Source: a virus. Taken from it: 27,283 bases of DNA. Below the pieces are notes generated by a model. It had not been told where the DNA came from. It searched no databases and saw nothing but the letters and a program-made list of their open reading frames with translations. Of this stretch, positions 13,881-21,681 are shown piece by piece. The position numbers and the translations under genes were made by a program. Numbering within the stretch: the stretch's first letter is position 1; every line of letters begins with the position of its first letter. Location: positions 1 to 27,283 of IMG/VR virus record IMGVR_UViG_3300030406_001803; one strand, given 5' to 3'.

Positions 13881-14687
13881 GTGTCAAGTAGTAGTTCAAA
13901 CAAACAACCATTAATGGTAGATCGTCCGGCGACGACCTCTACATTATGTACAGTTGCATCAGGTCAATCTTTTTTAACAAGTTTGATACCTACAGCTGTT
14001 GGTAATGCCACTAAAGTATTTGATGTTGATTCAGCCTTAGCAGATACTGCTATTAGTGGGGCATATATTGATGAAATATGGTTTACATATAGTAAAAGAG
14101 TTATCCAAAAAATGGATGCTGTTGATACTCAGACTTCTACTTTTTCAGCGTCTGGTACGACTTGTACTATTACAATGCCTGTAGGGGTTTTACATAATTT
14201 AGAAATAGGTCAAAAATTATTTATAGATTTTTCTGGTTACAACACAGGAACTGTTCCAAAGGATGATACTTTTACTGTTGCAGATACAGTAAATTTCACT
14301 TCTACAACTTTTGATATAACTATTCCAAATATACCTAGTGGGACTATTACTGGAACTTCTACTCTTTCACTACCCATAGATTTTTGTTTTTATCTTGTTA
14401 ATACTGGAACTGTTACAAATATAACCCAGTTTTCTCCCTTGTTTGTACAGAGTATCCCTCAAGTAGCTGAGAATCAAATTCTGAGCACTACTCTAAAAGA
14501 AACACTTCCTTTAATAAATCATCCAACAGTTCAAGCTGGATCTAATTTTGGTAGTGCAAATAATGAAATTGCTCCAAAACAAAGAGGTTTAATGCTTAGA
14601 AGAGGACAAGCTTTGTTTGTTGCAGCAAGCGGACCTACTGCTTTAACAAATGGCTTCTATTGTAATGTTCAAGGTGGATTCTATTAA
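13881..14687 (+). CDS. Tail/virion protein with one beta module shared with the next gene
   Basis: 268 residues from a GTG start; an ATG 11 codons later (13914) is a possible alternative and neither has a strong SD. Residues 1-80 resemble a small beta domain. Residues 88-163 are a beta module (TCTITMPVGVLHNLEIGQKL, then a FIDFSG turn and FTVADTV) that matches three modules in the following 755-residue protein: T-x-T-x-x-x-x-H-x-L-x-x-G-x-x-x-x-x-D-F. The C-terminus (APKQRGLMLRRGQALFVAAS) has the flavour of phage tail surface proteins. It lies 5 nt before the next gene. Probably a tail or baseplate component; function not known. Confidence 0.7.
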   Translation: MSSSSSNKQPLMVDRPATTSTLCTVASGQSFLTSLIPTAVGNATKVFDVDSALADTAISGAYIDEIWFTYSKRVIQKMDAVDTQTSTFSASGTTCTITMPVGVLHNLEIGQKLFIDFSGYNTGTVPKDDTFTVADTVNFTSTTFDITIPNIPSGTITGTSTLSLPIDFCFYLVNTGTVTNITQFSPLFVQSIPQVAENQILSTTLKETLPLINHPTVQAGSNFGSANNEIAPKQRGLMLRRGQALFVAASGPTALTNGFYCNVQGGFY

Positions 14688-14692
14688 ATAAA

Positions 14693-16960
14693 ATGCCTTT
14701 TGATGTTAACGGGTTTGATAAGACATCAAAATTTAATTTTAAAAATGAATTTAAATCTTTTAATAACAAACCTAAAGTACCAAGTGTAAATAAAGGATCT
14801 GATGGGCGTGAGTTAGAGAGTGAGATTAATTTCTATAATAAAGATTCTTTATGGACGAGGTGGAGAAGGGGATATGAATTATATACAATTATTCAAAATC
14901 TATTAGGATCAAAATTTAAAGAAAGAGATACAAGAGGAGATTATCGTTTATTCTTTACTTTTCAACAGTTTCCTGGAGTTTTTATACCTGCTCGTATATT
15001 TACATTTCCATCATCCAATCAAGAATTAGGTGAACATATTGTTGGAATGAGAGATACAGATGGATTTAGTTTTTATGAATTTGGTTTACCAATATTAGAA
15101 GTCAGATATTTAGCAGATGCAGTAAATGCATCATACAGTCAAAGCGGAACATTAATAACTGTGACCAAATCTGATCATGGTTTATTTCCAGGTGACAATG
15201 TGTTTCTTGACTTCTCAACCGGAAGTGCAGTTGATGCAACTTTGACAATTGATAGTAAAACTCAAAATACATTCACTGTAACTGCTAGTGGTTCTTTAAA
15301 TACTGCAGGAAATGTTACTTATTACAACTCAACATCATTCAACGATACAAGATGGAGATTTGTGCGGGTCAAATTACAAAGTTTACCTACTGAGGTAGGT
15401 TTTTTAAAAGATGAAAGAATGACTGACAGAATTATAGAAAGAGATCCTGGTGTAGCCTCTACATATTCAAGATCAGGATCTACAGTTACGATAACTTGCA
15501 GTTCCAATCATGGTCTTTCTACTGACAACAAAGTTTTTCTTGATGTATCTACTGGTAATGTTCCTTCAGGCAGATATACTATTACAGTTTTAAATACTAC
15601 TCAATTTACTGTTAGGACTCTTACTACAGGAACAACTTCAGGTAATTTAACTTTATTCAGATTAATTAAGGGCTTTAGATACGATGATTATGTAGGATAT
15701 ACCGTAACTGGTTCTGATACATCAACTAATGAGATAATTTTTGAAAAAAAAGATAGTTATGGAGCGAAAACTGTAGATACAATTGCTAAAACGACTGTGC
15801 CTGCACATAGAGGATTTGCTGTTGGAAGATTTTTGTCAACAGAATTAAGATGGAATTGTTCTTGTCAAGATTTTTCCCGTCGTGACAGCTATGATTTATT
15901 TAGTAATTTAAACAATAGAAGGTTTCCAGTAACTTCTATAAGAGATGTAAAACCTGGAAATGTTATAGAAAATGATGGAACATTAAGTGATAGAAGAGAT
16001 GATCCAGGTGTATTTAGAGATTTAGGTTATGTGACAATAAATAATTTTTATCAACTACCTGAATATGAAGATAAAAGACAAGATTCTTTTCAAAATCTTC
16101 AATATCATCAGCTCAGATGGTGCAAACATATCTATGCAGCCATGTGGTCTTTAGTTCATGATGAAGGTAATGAGCCTTTAAAATTAGCAGCAAAATATGA
16201 AATTACTGATATAAATATTACTGTTGATTTTGAGAATCATGGCTTAGAAAAAAATCAAAAAATTCAATTAAATTTTACAAGTGGAAATGCAATTTCTGGT
16301 GAATATACAATAACCAATGTTCCTAATCCTAATCAATTTGTTGTAGTATATCCATTTGAGTTAAATACTAGTGGATATGTTACTGTAGAGAATTTAAAAA
16401 AACATGAGTATGTTAACTCATGGCTCTTAGAACCTAGCGATAAACCTATAGGTAGAGGATTAAAGTATTGGGAAAAAATATGGCCTAAAGAACAACAAAG
16501 ACTTAGAGAGTCAGCAGAAGTTTTTGCTTTATATAATCGCACAACAAAATGGGAAGGTAATAAAAACGTTATTGGTAATTTTAATTTACCTCAAAATATT
16601 GCTAATTTTGATCCCTCAGTAATTGCTATGAATCTTACTGACAGTATTAAAAGAGATGAAAAAGGTAATTTAAATAGATCAGGTAATCCATTAAATATTA
16701 CTAATAGATTAATTGCGATGGTAAATAAACTATTTAATAAATCTCCAACTACACTTGATGATGTTAAGTTTGGTATTGTTAACAGACCATTAGGAGAATT
16801 TGTTGACTCTTTTGAGACAGGGTTTTTACAAGCAGGTGAATACTTAAATGGAGAAAAACTTGAATTAGCTACAAATACTAGTAATTTAGATGCAGGAACA
16901 TTTAGTCCAGAGACTGCACAAGATACAGTTGTAGATGGTGGACTATACATTAATAGTTAA
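14693..16960 (+). CDS. Large tail protein with three beta modules and a split SWIM-like motif
   Basis: 755 residues. The N-terminus is basic and hydrophilic, then an aromatic folded part (residues 55-145, WTRWRRGYELYTIIQNLL). Beta modules lie at about 148-211, 258-322 and 500-565, each with an HGL turn and a (V/I)-x-L-(D/N)-(F/V) strand. Between the second and third lies C389-S-C391-Q-D-F and, 85 residues later, C477-K-H479-I-Y-A. That is the CxC...CxH pattern of a SWIM zinc finger, with a long insertion. The end (residues 590-755) is helical and polar. Size and place before the fibre genes suggest a tail hub, baseplate or tail-spike-like structural protein; a peptide family name cannot be given. 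Confidence 0.72.
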   Translation: MPFDVNGFDKTSKFNFKNEFKSFNNKPKVPSVNKGSDGRELESEINFYNKDSLWTRWRRGYELYTIIQNLLGSKFKERDTRGDYRLFFTFQQFPGVFIPARIFTFPSSNQELGEHIVGMRDTDGFSFYEFGLPILEVRYLADAVNASYSQSGTLITVTKSDHGLFPGDNVFLDFSTGSAVDATLTIDSKTQNTFTVTASGSLNTAGNVTYYNSTSFNDTRWRFVRVKLQSLPTEVGFLKDERMTDRIIERDPGVASTYSRSGSTVTITCSSNHGLSTDNKVFLDVSTGNVPSGRYTITVLNTTQFTVRTLTTGTTSGNLTLFRLIKGFRYDDYVGYTVTGSDTSTNEIIFEKKDSYGAKTVDTIAKTTVPAHRGFAVGRFLSTELRWNCSCQDFSRRDSYDLFSNLNNRRFPVTSIRDVKPGNVIENDGTLSDRRDDPGVFRDLGYVTINNFYQLPEYEDKRQDSFQNLQYHQLRWCKHIYAAMWSLVHDEGNEPLKLAAKYEITDINITVDFENHGLEKNQKIQLNFTSGNAISGEYTITNVPNPNQFVVVYPFELNTSGYVTVENLKKHEYVNSWLLEPSDKPIGRGLKYWEKIWPKEQQRLRESAEVFALYNRTTKWEGNKNVIGNFNLPQNIANFDPSVIAMNLTDSIKRDEKGNLNRSGNPLNITNRLIAMVNKLFNKSPTTLDDVKFGIVNRPLGEFVDSFETGFLQAGEYLNGEKLELATNTSNLDAGTFSPETAQDTVVDGGLYINS

Positions 16961-16962
16961 TT

Positions 16963-17388
16963 ATGGCAGTACAAATTCAAACTCGAAGGTCTAGTACTTT
17001 AAATGACAGACCATTTCCTATTAGATTAGGAGAAGGAGAATTGGCTTTAAACAATAATTCAGGATCTCCAGGTTTATTTTTCGCTGATAATACTGCCTCT
17101 CCCAACACTGGTTTAATAAAGGTTGGTCCTGTTCATGTTGGAACGACTTTACCAAATACATCACCTGCAGGATTTAGTAGTTTTAGTAAAGGTGAAACTT
17201 GGTTGAATACTTCTAGCACACAAATTTTTGAAGTTTATGATGGAGCTGCTTGGCAAACAGTAAAAGCTGTTGTATCAATTGGAGCTGGACAACCAGCTAA
17301 TGCTGTTAATGGGCAATTACATTATGACACTAATACCAATCAATTAATAATGTATGTTCAATCAAGTAATTCTTGGATCAACGTTTAA
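16963..17388 (+). CDS. Small fibre-type protein with Mtd-like N-terminal pattern
   Basis: 141 residues. The start VQIQTRRSSTLNDRPFPIRL followed by GEGELALNNNSGSPGLFFAD follows the phage fibre N-domain pattern (x-Q-x-R-R ... L-x-x-G-E-L-A-x-x) seen at the start of many tail fibres, including major tropism determinants. The rest is a beta-rich domain with GETWLN, and GQLHYDTNTNQLIMY, a common fibre tip motif. It begins 2 nt after the previous stop and ends exactly where the minus-strand gene ends. Likely a small tail fibre or fibre adaptor. Confidence 0.72.
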   Translation: MAVQIQTRRSSTLNDRPFPIRLGEGELALNNNSGSPGLFFADNTASPNTGLIKVGPVHVGTTLPNTSPAGFSSFSKGETWLNTSSTQIFEVYDGAAWQTVKAVVSIGAGQPANAVNGQLHYDTNTNQLIMYVQSSNSWINV

Positions 17389-17631
17389 TTACTTACTGAG
17401 TAAATGATCTAATATTCTGTCCAATTTGGTGTGAACAGCTTGCATTTCTCTTAAAAAATCTTCTTTCAAAACGTAATCATGTATCACTTCATTTCTAAGT
17501 CTATCAACATTAGTCTCTATATTTTCAAATCTTTTGTCTAATTTTTTATTAAAATTTCCCAAAGCTCTACTGATACCAGCAAAGGCTCCAATACTACCTG
17601 AGATAATTGCAGCAATTAGTTGTGGTTCCAC
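17389..17631 (-). CDS. Minus-strand membrane plus coiled-coil protein, holin-like candidate
   Basis: 80 residues from a GTG start at 17631 with GGGAGG 9 nt upstream (17641-17646 on the + strand), one of the best SDs here. Residues 5-25 are a likely membrane segment (LIAAIISGSIGAFAGISRAL). Residues 27-80 are an amphipathic helix ending HTKLDRILDHLLSK, a C-terminus I recall from marine cyanophage small proteins. The pattern is a type of holin or membrane-anchored structural protein. It is the only minus-strand gene, and its stop abuts the + gene stop with no gap. The good SD, the protein pattern and the clean fit between genes argue that it is real. Lysis function is only inferred. Confidence 0.75.
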   Translation of the reverse strand: MEPQLIAAIISGSIGAFAGISRALGNFNKKLDKRFENIETNVDRLRNEVIHDYVLKEDFLREMQAVHTKLDRILDHLLSK

Positions 17632-17701
17632 GGTGTAATTCCTCCCTATCTCTATTCTATAGGAGTTTACAAATTAAAATATTAAATAGTAGGAGTTTTC
17701 T
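17632..17701. promoter_or_regulatory. 70-nt divergent region with two ribosome sites
   Basis: The minus gene SD (GGGAGG, complement of 17641-17646) and the + gene SD AGGAG (17691-17695, 6 nt before the ATG at 17702) lie here. AGGAGTTT occurs twice (17661 and 17691). Between them the DNA is nearly pure A/T. Divergent promoters must lie here or inside neighbours. No clear -35/-10 pair is seen on either strand. Confidence 0.4.
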
Positions 17702-18232
17702 ATGGCAACAGGATACGAACCAAATATAGAAGGAGCTATTGCAGTTTTAGTGGATCTAATGACTGGTAATAATTTTACAATGACTCGTTCACCATATGAA
17801 CCTAATTTTAGAGGTCTTACGGATGCAATTATAGATTTAAAGGAGGGGTTTCCAACCTTTGCCCCTTTACAGATAGGATTTGATGCAACAACATTTGAAA
17901 CTGTAGCTGACGGGGATGCTTTATTTATAAGAACCTCTGATGGAAAAGTTGGTAAAGCCAGTGCTGCTGATGGAACTTTAGAAAATGCAAATGTTGTAGG
18001 GTTTGCTAATTCAGGGGTTACTACAGGGGCGACTGTCAAAGTAGTAGTTGTTGGTATTAAAACTATGAGTGGGTTAAACGCTGGAGATCTACATTTTTTA
18101 TCCCCATCTACAGCAGGAGATATTACAACTACAGCACCTACAGGGTCAGGTCAAGCGGTGGTTAGAGTGGGAGAGAGTGTTACTAGTACACAATTTGCAA
18201 TCCAACCTGAACCTCCAGTTTTATTAACATAA
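17702..18232 (+). CDS. Structural protein, first of a tandem paralogous pair
   Basis: 176 residues. The core (residues 60-170) has DGDALFIRTSDGKVGKASA, then a NVVGFANSGVTTGATVKVVV segment, GDLHFLSPSTAGDI, and a VGESVTSTQFAIQPEPP end. The same sequence of blocks occurs in the next gene and in small virion proteins of marine phages that I remember. Likely a small beta-barrel virion or fibre-associated protein. The first 50 residues (ATGYEPNIEGAIAVLVDL, then SPYEPNFRGLTDAIIDLKEG) themselves hold an internal duplication of an EPN-x(2-3)-G-x(4)-L motif. Strong SD AGGAG. Its TAA shares the A with the next ATG. Confidence 0.75.
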   Translation: MATGYEPNIEGAIAVLVDLMTGNNFTMTRSPYEPNFRGLTDAIIDLKEGFPTFAPLQIGFDATTFETVADGDALFIRTSDGKVGKASAADGTLENANVVGFANSGVTTGATVKVVVVGIKTMSGLNAGDLHFLSPSTAGDITTTAPTGSGQAVVRVGESVTSTQFAIQPEPPVLLT

Positions 18233-18696
18233 TGAGTAGCGTAACTAACAATCAACCATATGCATCTAATTATGAAGGTTTTGTAGGGGCTTTACAAGAT
18301 TTTCGATTAACTATGCCTGCTCCCATAGCTTTCAAAGTTGTGGGATACAATGCAGAGGTTTTTGAAGATGTTGTTCAAGGCGATGCCTTATTTTGTAGAA
18401 ATAGCGACGGAAAACTAGGTAAAGCTATTGCAAATGATACTAGAGAGAAATCGCATGTTGCGGGTTTTGCAGAAACAACTCAGAGTACTGGATCTAATGT
18501 TAGAGCTATTGTAAGAGGTGTTATTGCCACTTCTGGGTTGACTGCTGGGCGTAATTACTTTTTATCTCATTTAACTGCAGGTGCAATAATTGAAAACCCA
18601 ACCACAACTTCTGGACATTTTGTAGTACCTGTTGGGGAGTCAGGAACTTCTACACAATTTGTCATAAGAATAGAACCTGAGACTTTAAGGAGTTGA
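18232..18696 (+). CDS. Structural protein, second of the tandem paralogous pair
   Basis: 154 residues, starting in a TAATG overlap. It repeats the order of blocks of the gene before: NYEGFVGALQDFR, QGDALFCRNSDGKLGKA, HVAGFAETTQSTGSNVRAIV, LTAGRNYFLSHLTAGAI, and VGESGTSTQFVIRIEPETL. It lacks one of the two short N-terminal repeats, which explains the shorter length. The pair probably arose by gene duplication and may form mixed oligomers. Exact place in the virion unknown. Confidence 0.75.
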   Translation: MSSVTNNQPYASNYEGFVGALQDFRLTMPAPIAFKVVGYNAEVFEDVVQGDALFCRNSDGKLGKAIANDTREKSHVAGFAETTQSTGSNVRAIVRGVIATSGLTAGRNYFLSHLTAGAIIENPTTTSGHFVVPVGESGTSTQFVIRIEPETLRS

Positions 18697-18732
18697 TAAC
18701 TTTAGGGGCGGTAAAATAATTATACATACATA

Positions 18733-18760
18733 GTTCATTATTTTTTAAAAAAAAATGAAC
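18733..18760. repeat. 28-nt imperfect palindrome in the gap before the long fibre gene
   Basis: GTTCATTATTTTTT pairs with AAAAAAAAATGAAC with a single mismatch, in the 80-nt gap 18697-18776. It is not followed by a T run, though the AT core could work as a bidirectional terminator or as a protein-binding site. The ATG of the fibre gene follows 17 nt later. Confidence 0.5.
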
Positions 18761-18776
18761 TTAGTAAAGATGTAAA

Positions 18777-20540
18777 ATGGCAACAAGAAAATCGCTTGTA
18801 ATTGTTTCTGGTTTATTTCAGGAGTTAAATTCTTCTGCAGATAAATTAGATTTTGCTGGTAACAGTACATCAGATTTAAGTGAAGGAACAAATCAATATT
18901 TTACAAATGCAAGATCAAGATCATCTGTCTCTGTAACAGATAGTGGAGGGGATGGCAGTCTTGCTTATAACAGTTCTACAGGAGTTATTACATATACAGG
19001 ACCATCTGCTTCTGAGGCTAGGGCACATTTAAGTGTTGCCAGTGGATCAGGATTAACTTATAACTCAGGAACAGGTGAGTTTGGTACCAGTGCAATACCT
19101 AATGGTCAGTTAGCTAATTCTGCAATTACCATAGGTAGTACTAGTGTTTCTCTTGGTGCCACTCAAGGTACTTTTACAGGATTAACTTCTTTAGCTTCCA
19201 CAACATTAATAGCAGGAGTGGCTGATGCTGCTAATGCTATTGCTATAGCTAGCGGAAATATTACATTTGAAGGATCAACTGCAGATGCGAACGAATTGAT
19301 ATTAACAGCTGCAGATGCAACAGGTTCAGATAAAACTTTAACTTTACCTAATGAAACAGGAACTTTACTATCAACAGCATCCTCTATTGCAAATAATAAT
19401 TTAGCTAATTCATCCTTAACAATAGGATCTACCTCAATAAGTTTAGGTGGAACAGTAACAACCTTTGCGGGTTTATCATCTTTAACTTCAACAAATTTAA
19501 TTGGTACTACTATAGTTGGAACGACTATAGTTTCGGGTTCTACTGATGCAGCAAATGCTATAACTTTAGGTAGTGGAAATATAGTTTTCGAAGGTAGTGG
19601 AGCTGATGCACATGAAACAACACTGACGGTAACCAATCCTACAGCTGACAGAACCATTACATTTCCAAATTCTACAGGTACAGTAGTTCTTTTAAATTCT
19701 TTAAGTGTTGCTAGTGGTTCAGGATTAACTTATAACTCAGGAACGGGTGAGTTTGGGACTAACTCCATACCTAATTCACAATTAGCAAATAGCTCTATTA
19801 CTGTAGGAAGCACAGGCATAGCACTTGGAAGTAGTGCCACTACTATTGCAGGTTTATCTTCAGTAACTTCGACAGCAGTTGTTACTGATGATAGTGGTTT
19901 TAGAGTTCGTGATAATAGCGATAACACTAAACAATTAGCGTTCGAGTGTTCAGGAATATCTGGGAGCACTACTAGGACATTAACTATTCCTGATGCAAAC
20001 GGAACTATAGCAACACAAGCTTATGTACAAGCTCAAATTACTGCTGAAGATTTAGATGTAGAAACAGATTCTGGTAATTTTGATGTAGATTTAGATTCTG
20101 AGCCATTAATATTAACTGGTGGTACAGGTATAGATACTAGTGGATCGGGGAATACAGCTACTTTTGCTATTGACTCGACAGTAACAACTCTTACAGGATC
20201 TCAAACTTTAACAAATAAAACTTTAACAAGCCCTGTTTTAAACACAGGATTAAGTGGTAGTGCATTTCTAGATGAAGATAATATGGCTAGTAATTCTGCT
20301 ACAAAGGTTGCTTCTCAACAAAGTATAAAAGCTTATGTAGACTCACAAGTTACTGCTCAAGATCTTGATATTACAACAGACTCAGGTTCAATTGCTATAG
20401 ATTTAGACTCAGAACAATTACAGATATCTGGTGGGACAGGAATTAACACAAGCGCTACAGGTAACCAAGTATCAGTTGCTGTAGATTCAACTATAGCTAC
20501 TGAAAGTTTTGCTACTGCAATAGCAGTGGCTTTAGGATAG
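18777..20540 (+). CDS. Mosaic tail fibre protein with repeated modules
   Basis: 587 residues, low in charge and rich in Ser/Thr/Gly/Asn, as in elongated trimeric fibres. Modules in order: a start FSS-free region with LVIVSGLFQELNSSADKLDF; VASGSGLTYNSGTGEFGT at about residue 87 and again at 311; ANSxxTIGSTSxSLG blocks at about 113, 210 and 338; ANAI-x-x-x-SGNI-x-FEGS at about 155 and 260; two copies of a LD-x-x-TDSG-x-x-x-x-DLDSE module near 425 and 525; and a TKVASQQSIKAYVDSQV segment typical of marine phage fibres. It ends IAVALG, similar to the next gene. Likely a side or long tail fibre. Confidence 0.78.
   Translation: MATRKSLVIVSGLFQELNSSADKLDFAGNSTSDLSEGTNQYFTNARSRSSVSVTDSGGDGSLAYNSSTGVITYTGPSASEARAHLSVASGSGLTYNSGTGEFGTSAIPNGQLANSAITIGSTSVSLGATQGTFTGLTSLASTTLIAGVADAANAIAIASGNITFEGSTADANELILTAADATGSDKTLTLPNETGTLLSTASSIANNNLANSSLTIGSTSISLGGTVTTFAGLSSLTSTNLIGTTIVGTTIVSGSTDAANAITLGSGNIVFEGSGADAHETTLTVTNPTADRTITFPNSTGTVVLLNSLSVASGSGLTYNSGTGEFGTNSIPNSQLANSSITVGSTGIALGSSATTIAGLSSVTSTAVVTDDSGFRVRDNSDNTKQLAFECSGISGSTTRTLTIPDANGTIATQAYVQAQITAEDLDVETDSGNFDVDLDSEPLILTGGTGIDTSGSGNTATFAIDSTVTTLTGSQTLTNKTLTSPVLNTGLSGSAFLDEDNMASNSATKVASQQSIKAYVDSQVTAQDLDITTDSGSIAIDLDSEQLQISGGTGINTSATGNQVSVAVDSTIATESFATAIAVALG
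19028..19759 (+). repeat. Pair of ~60-nt direct repeats within the fibre gene, 672 nt apart
   Basis: 19028-19087 and 19700-19759 agree at about 56 of 60 positions by hand alignment; the differences I see fall at codon third positions or a single late base. The spacing is exactly 224 codons, so recombination between the copies would keep frame and delete or duplicate one fibre module block. Confidence 0.8.
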
Positions 20541-20544
20541 TATT

Positions 20545-20946
20545 ATGAGCACTCAAGTCCAATTTAGAAGAGGAACCACCGCAGAACATCAAGCTTTTCG
20601 AGGAGCTGATGGTGAAGTAACTGTTGATACCTCTTTAAAAACTGTAGTTATACATGATGCAATAACGAATGGTGGTTTTCCTGTTTTAAGAGCCGATGGA
20701 TCAAATTCTGTTTTACCAACAGGTAGTCCATCTAATTGTGCAATAAAATTTGCTAATGATGTAGGAACAGGATTAATTAGTCCCTCAACAGGTAGTTTAG
20801 CTCTTGCTACTGCAGGAGTTGCACGTCTTACAATAGATTCTAATGGTGCAGTTACAATTCCAGGTAATGTTACTGTTGGTGGTACATTATCCGCTAATAG
20901 CACTGACCTATCTGACCAACTCGCTCTTATACTCGCTTTAGGCTAA
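20545..20946 (+). CDS. Short tail fibre protein with Mtd-like N-domain
   Basis: 133 residues. Residues 4-45 (QVQFRRGTTAEHQAFRGADG, then EVTVDTSLKTVVIHD) are the common phage fibre attachment domain also known at the start of tropism determinants. Residues 66-105 have the IKFANDVGTG ... SLALATAGVARLTIDSNG motif typical of fibre tips. Same motif appears in the first giant adhesin as ITFTNDDDTGFY. The end LALILALG echoes the AIAVALG end of the preceding fibre, which may mark a shared short C-terminal element. Gap to the gene before is 4 nt, so cotranscribed. Confidence 0.78.
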   Translation: MSTQVQFRRGTTAEHQAFRGADGEVTVDTSLKTVVIHDAITNGGFPVLRADGSNSVLPTGSPSNCAIKFANDVGTGLISPSTGSLALATAGVARLTIDSNGAVTIPGNVTVGGTLSANSTDLSDQLALILALG

Positions 20947-20947
20947 T

Positions 20948-21289
20948 ATGGCAAACACCTTTAAAATTGACACAAAATCCAGTGTTGTTACTGATGCTCA
21001 TACAAGCACAAATGCAAATGTTCTAACAGCTGGAGGATCTGCCACTTTAGTTCTTTTAAGTATTTTAGTTTCTAATAAAACAGGAGCTAGTGCTGATGCT
21101 GATGTATTTTTAGTAACTTCATCTGGTGATGATGTATTTCTTCTTCGTAATGCTCCAATTCCTGCTGGATCTTCATTAGAAATAATAAGTGGATCAAAAA
21201 TAATTATGGAATCAAATGATGTTCTAAGAGTAAGAACAGATACTGCTAGTTCATGCGATGTGGCGATAAGTTACTTAGAACAGACATAA
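20948..21289 (+). CDS. Small beta-sandwich virion protein
   Basis: 113 residues. The pattern LVLLSILVSNKTGASADADV, then a PIPAGSSLEIISGSKIIM turn and a C-terminus DVAISYLEQT matches a small structural protein family I remember next to fibre genes in marine cyanophages (PIPAGSSL and SYLE are its usual landmarks). Likely a single beta-sandwich on the tail or fibre. It starts 1 nt after the previous gene and ends 1 nt before the next. Confidence 0.72.
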   Translation: MANTFKIDTKSSVVTDAHTSTNANVLTAGGSATLVLLSILVSNKTGASADADVFLVTSSGDDVFLLRNAPIPAGSSLEIISGSKIIMESNDVLRVRTDTASSCDVAISYLEQT

Positions 21290-21290
21290 C

Positions 21291-21614
21291 ATGGGTTTAA
21301 CACAGAATAACGATCTTGAGAATTTATTAATTACTTTTAATAAATTAAAAACAGAGGTTGATTTATTAAGTGAGAAAATAAATGAAGAAAAAGTTTTAGA
21401 ATTAAATGATGAAAATTGGGAAAATATTCGAAAAAAACGAGATTATTTGTTAAAAATTTCTGATTGGACTATGACCCCTGGTGCAACGGTAGATCAATCT
21501 CAATGGTCTGCATACAGACAAAATTTAAGAGATTTACCACAAAAATATCAAAATAAACCACCTAATAAAGTTATTTGGCCTACTAAACCGTTTGTTCATC
21601 GTAGAAGATCATAA
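21291..21614 (+). CDS. Tail assembly chaperone-domain protein
   Basis: 107 residues. The N-terminal 38 look like a coiled coil (LLITFNKLKTEVDLLSEKIN). Residues 43-99 follow the phage tail assembly chaperone family (Phage_tail_APC): WENIRKKRDYLLKISDWTMT, SQWSAYRQNLRDLPQKY, and VIWPTKP. In that family such domains lie beside fibre genes and are thought to help fibre folding or attachment. Here it directly precedes the two giant adhesins, in keeping with that. The spaced landmarks (RD-x-L-L-x-x-x-DW, W-x-x-YRQ-x-LRDLP, WP) make this call quite safe. Confidence 0.82.
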   Translation: MGLTQNNDLENLLITFNKLKTEVDLLSEKINEEKVLELNDENWENIRKKRDYLLKISDWTMTPGATVDQSQWSAYRQNLRDLPQKYQNKPPNKVIWPTKPFVHRRRS

Positions 21615-21681
21615 TAATAAAATCAAAAATTAGTAAAAGTAAAATAAATACAGTATTTAGTAAGCTTTTAGCTAATTAGTT
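21615..21681 (+). promoter_or_regulatory. 67-nt AT-rich leader before the first giant adhesin
   Basis: It holds ATCAAAAATTA (21622-21632), ATAAATAC (21644-21651) and AGTATTTAG (21652-21660) and no SD. ATCAAAAATTA and AGTATTTAG recur in the same order before the second giant adhesin. They may be promoter parts or traces of the duplication that made the gene pair. Confidence 0.35.

Noticed and set aside
13688-13903. Minus-strand Phe/Leu-rich open frame that could look like a membrane protein
   Set aside because: It is the complement of AAA/GAA-rich Lys/Glu codons of the 60-residue gene, which gives TTT/TTC by necessity.
19028-19759. Insertion-sequence ends
   Set aside because: The repeats are direct, in frame and inside one fibre gene, with no transposase.
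16963-20946. Diversity-generating retroelement suggested by Mtd-like fibre N-domains
   Set aside because: No reverse transcriptase, template repeat or adenine-mutated variable repeat pair seen; the N-domain alone is common in fibres.
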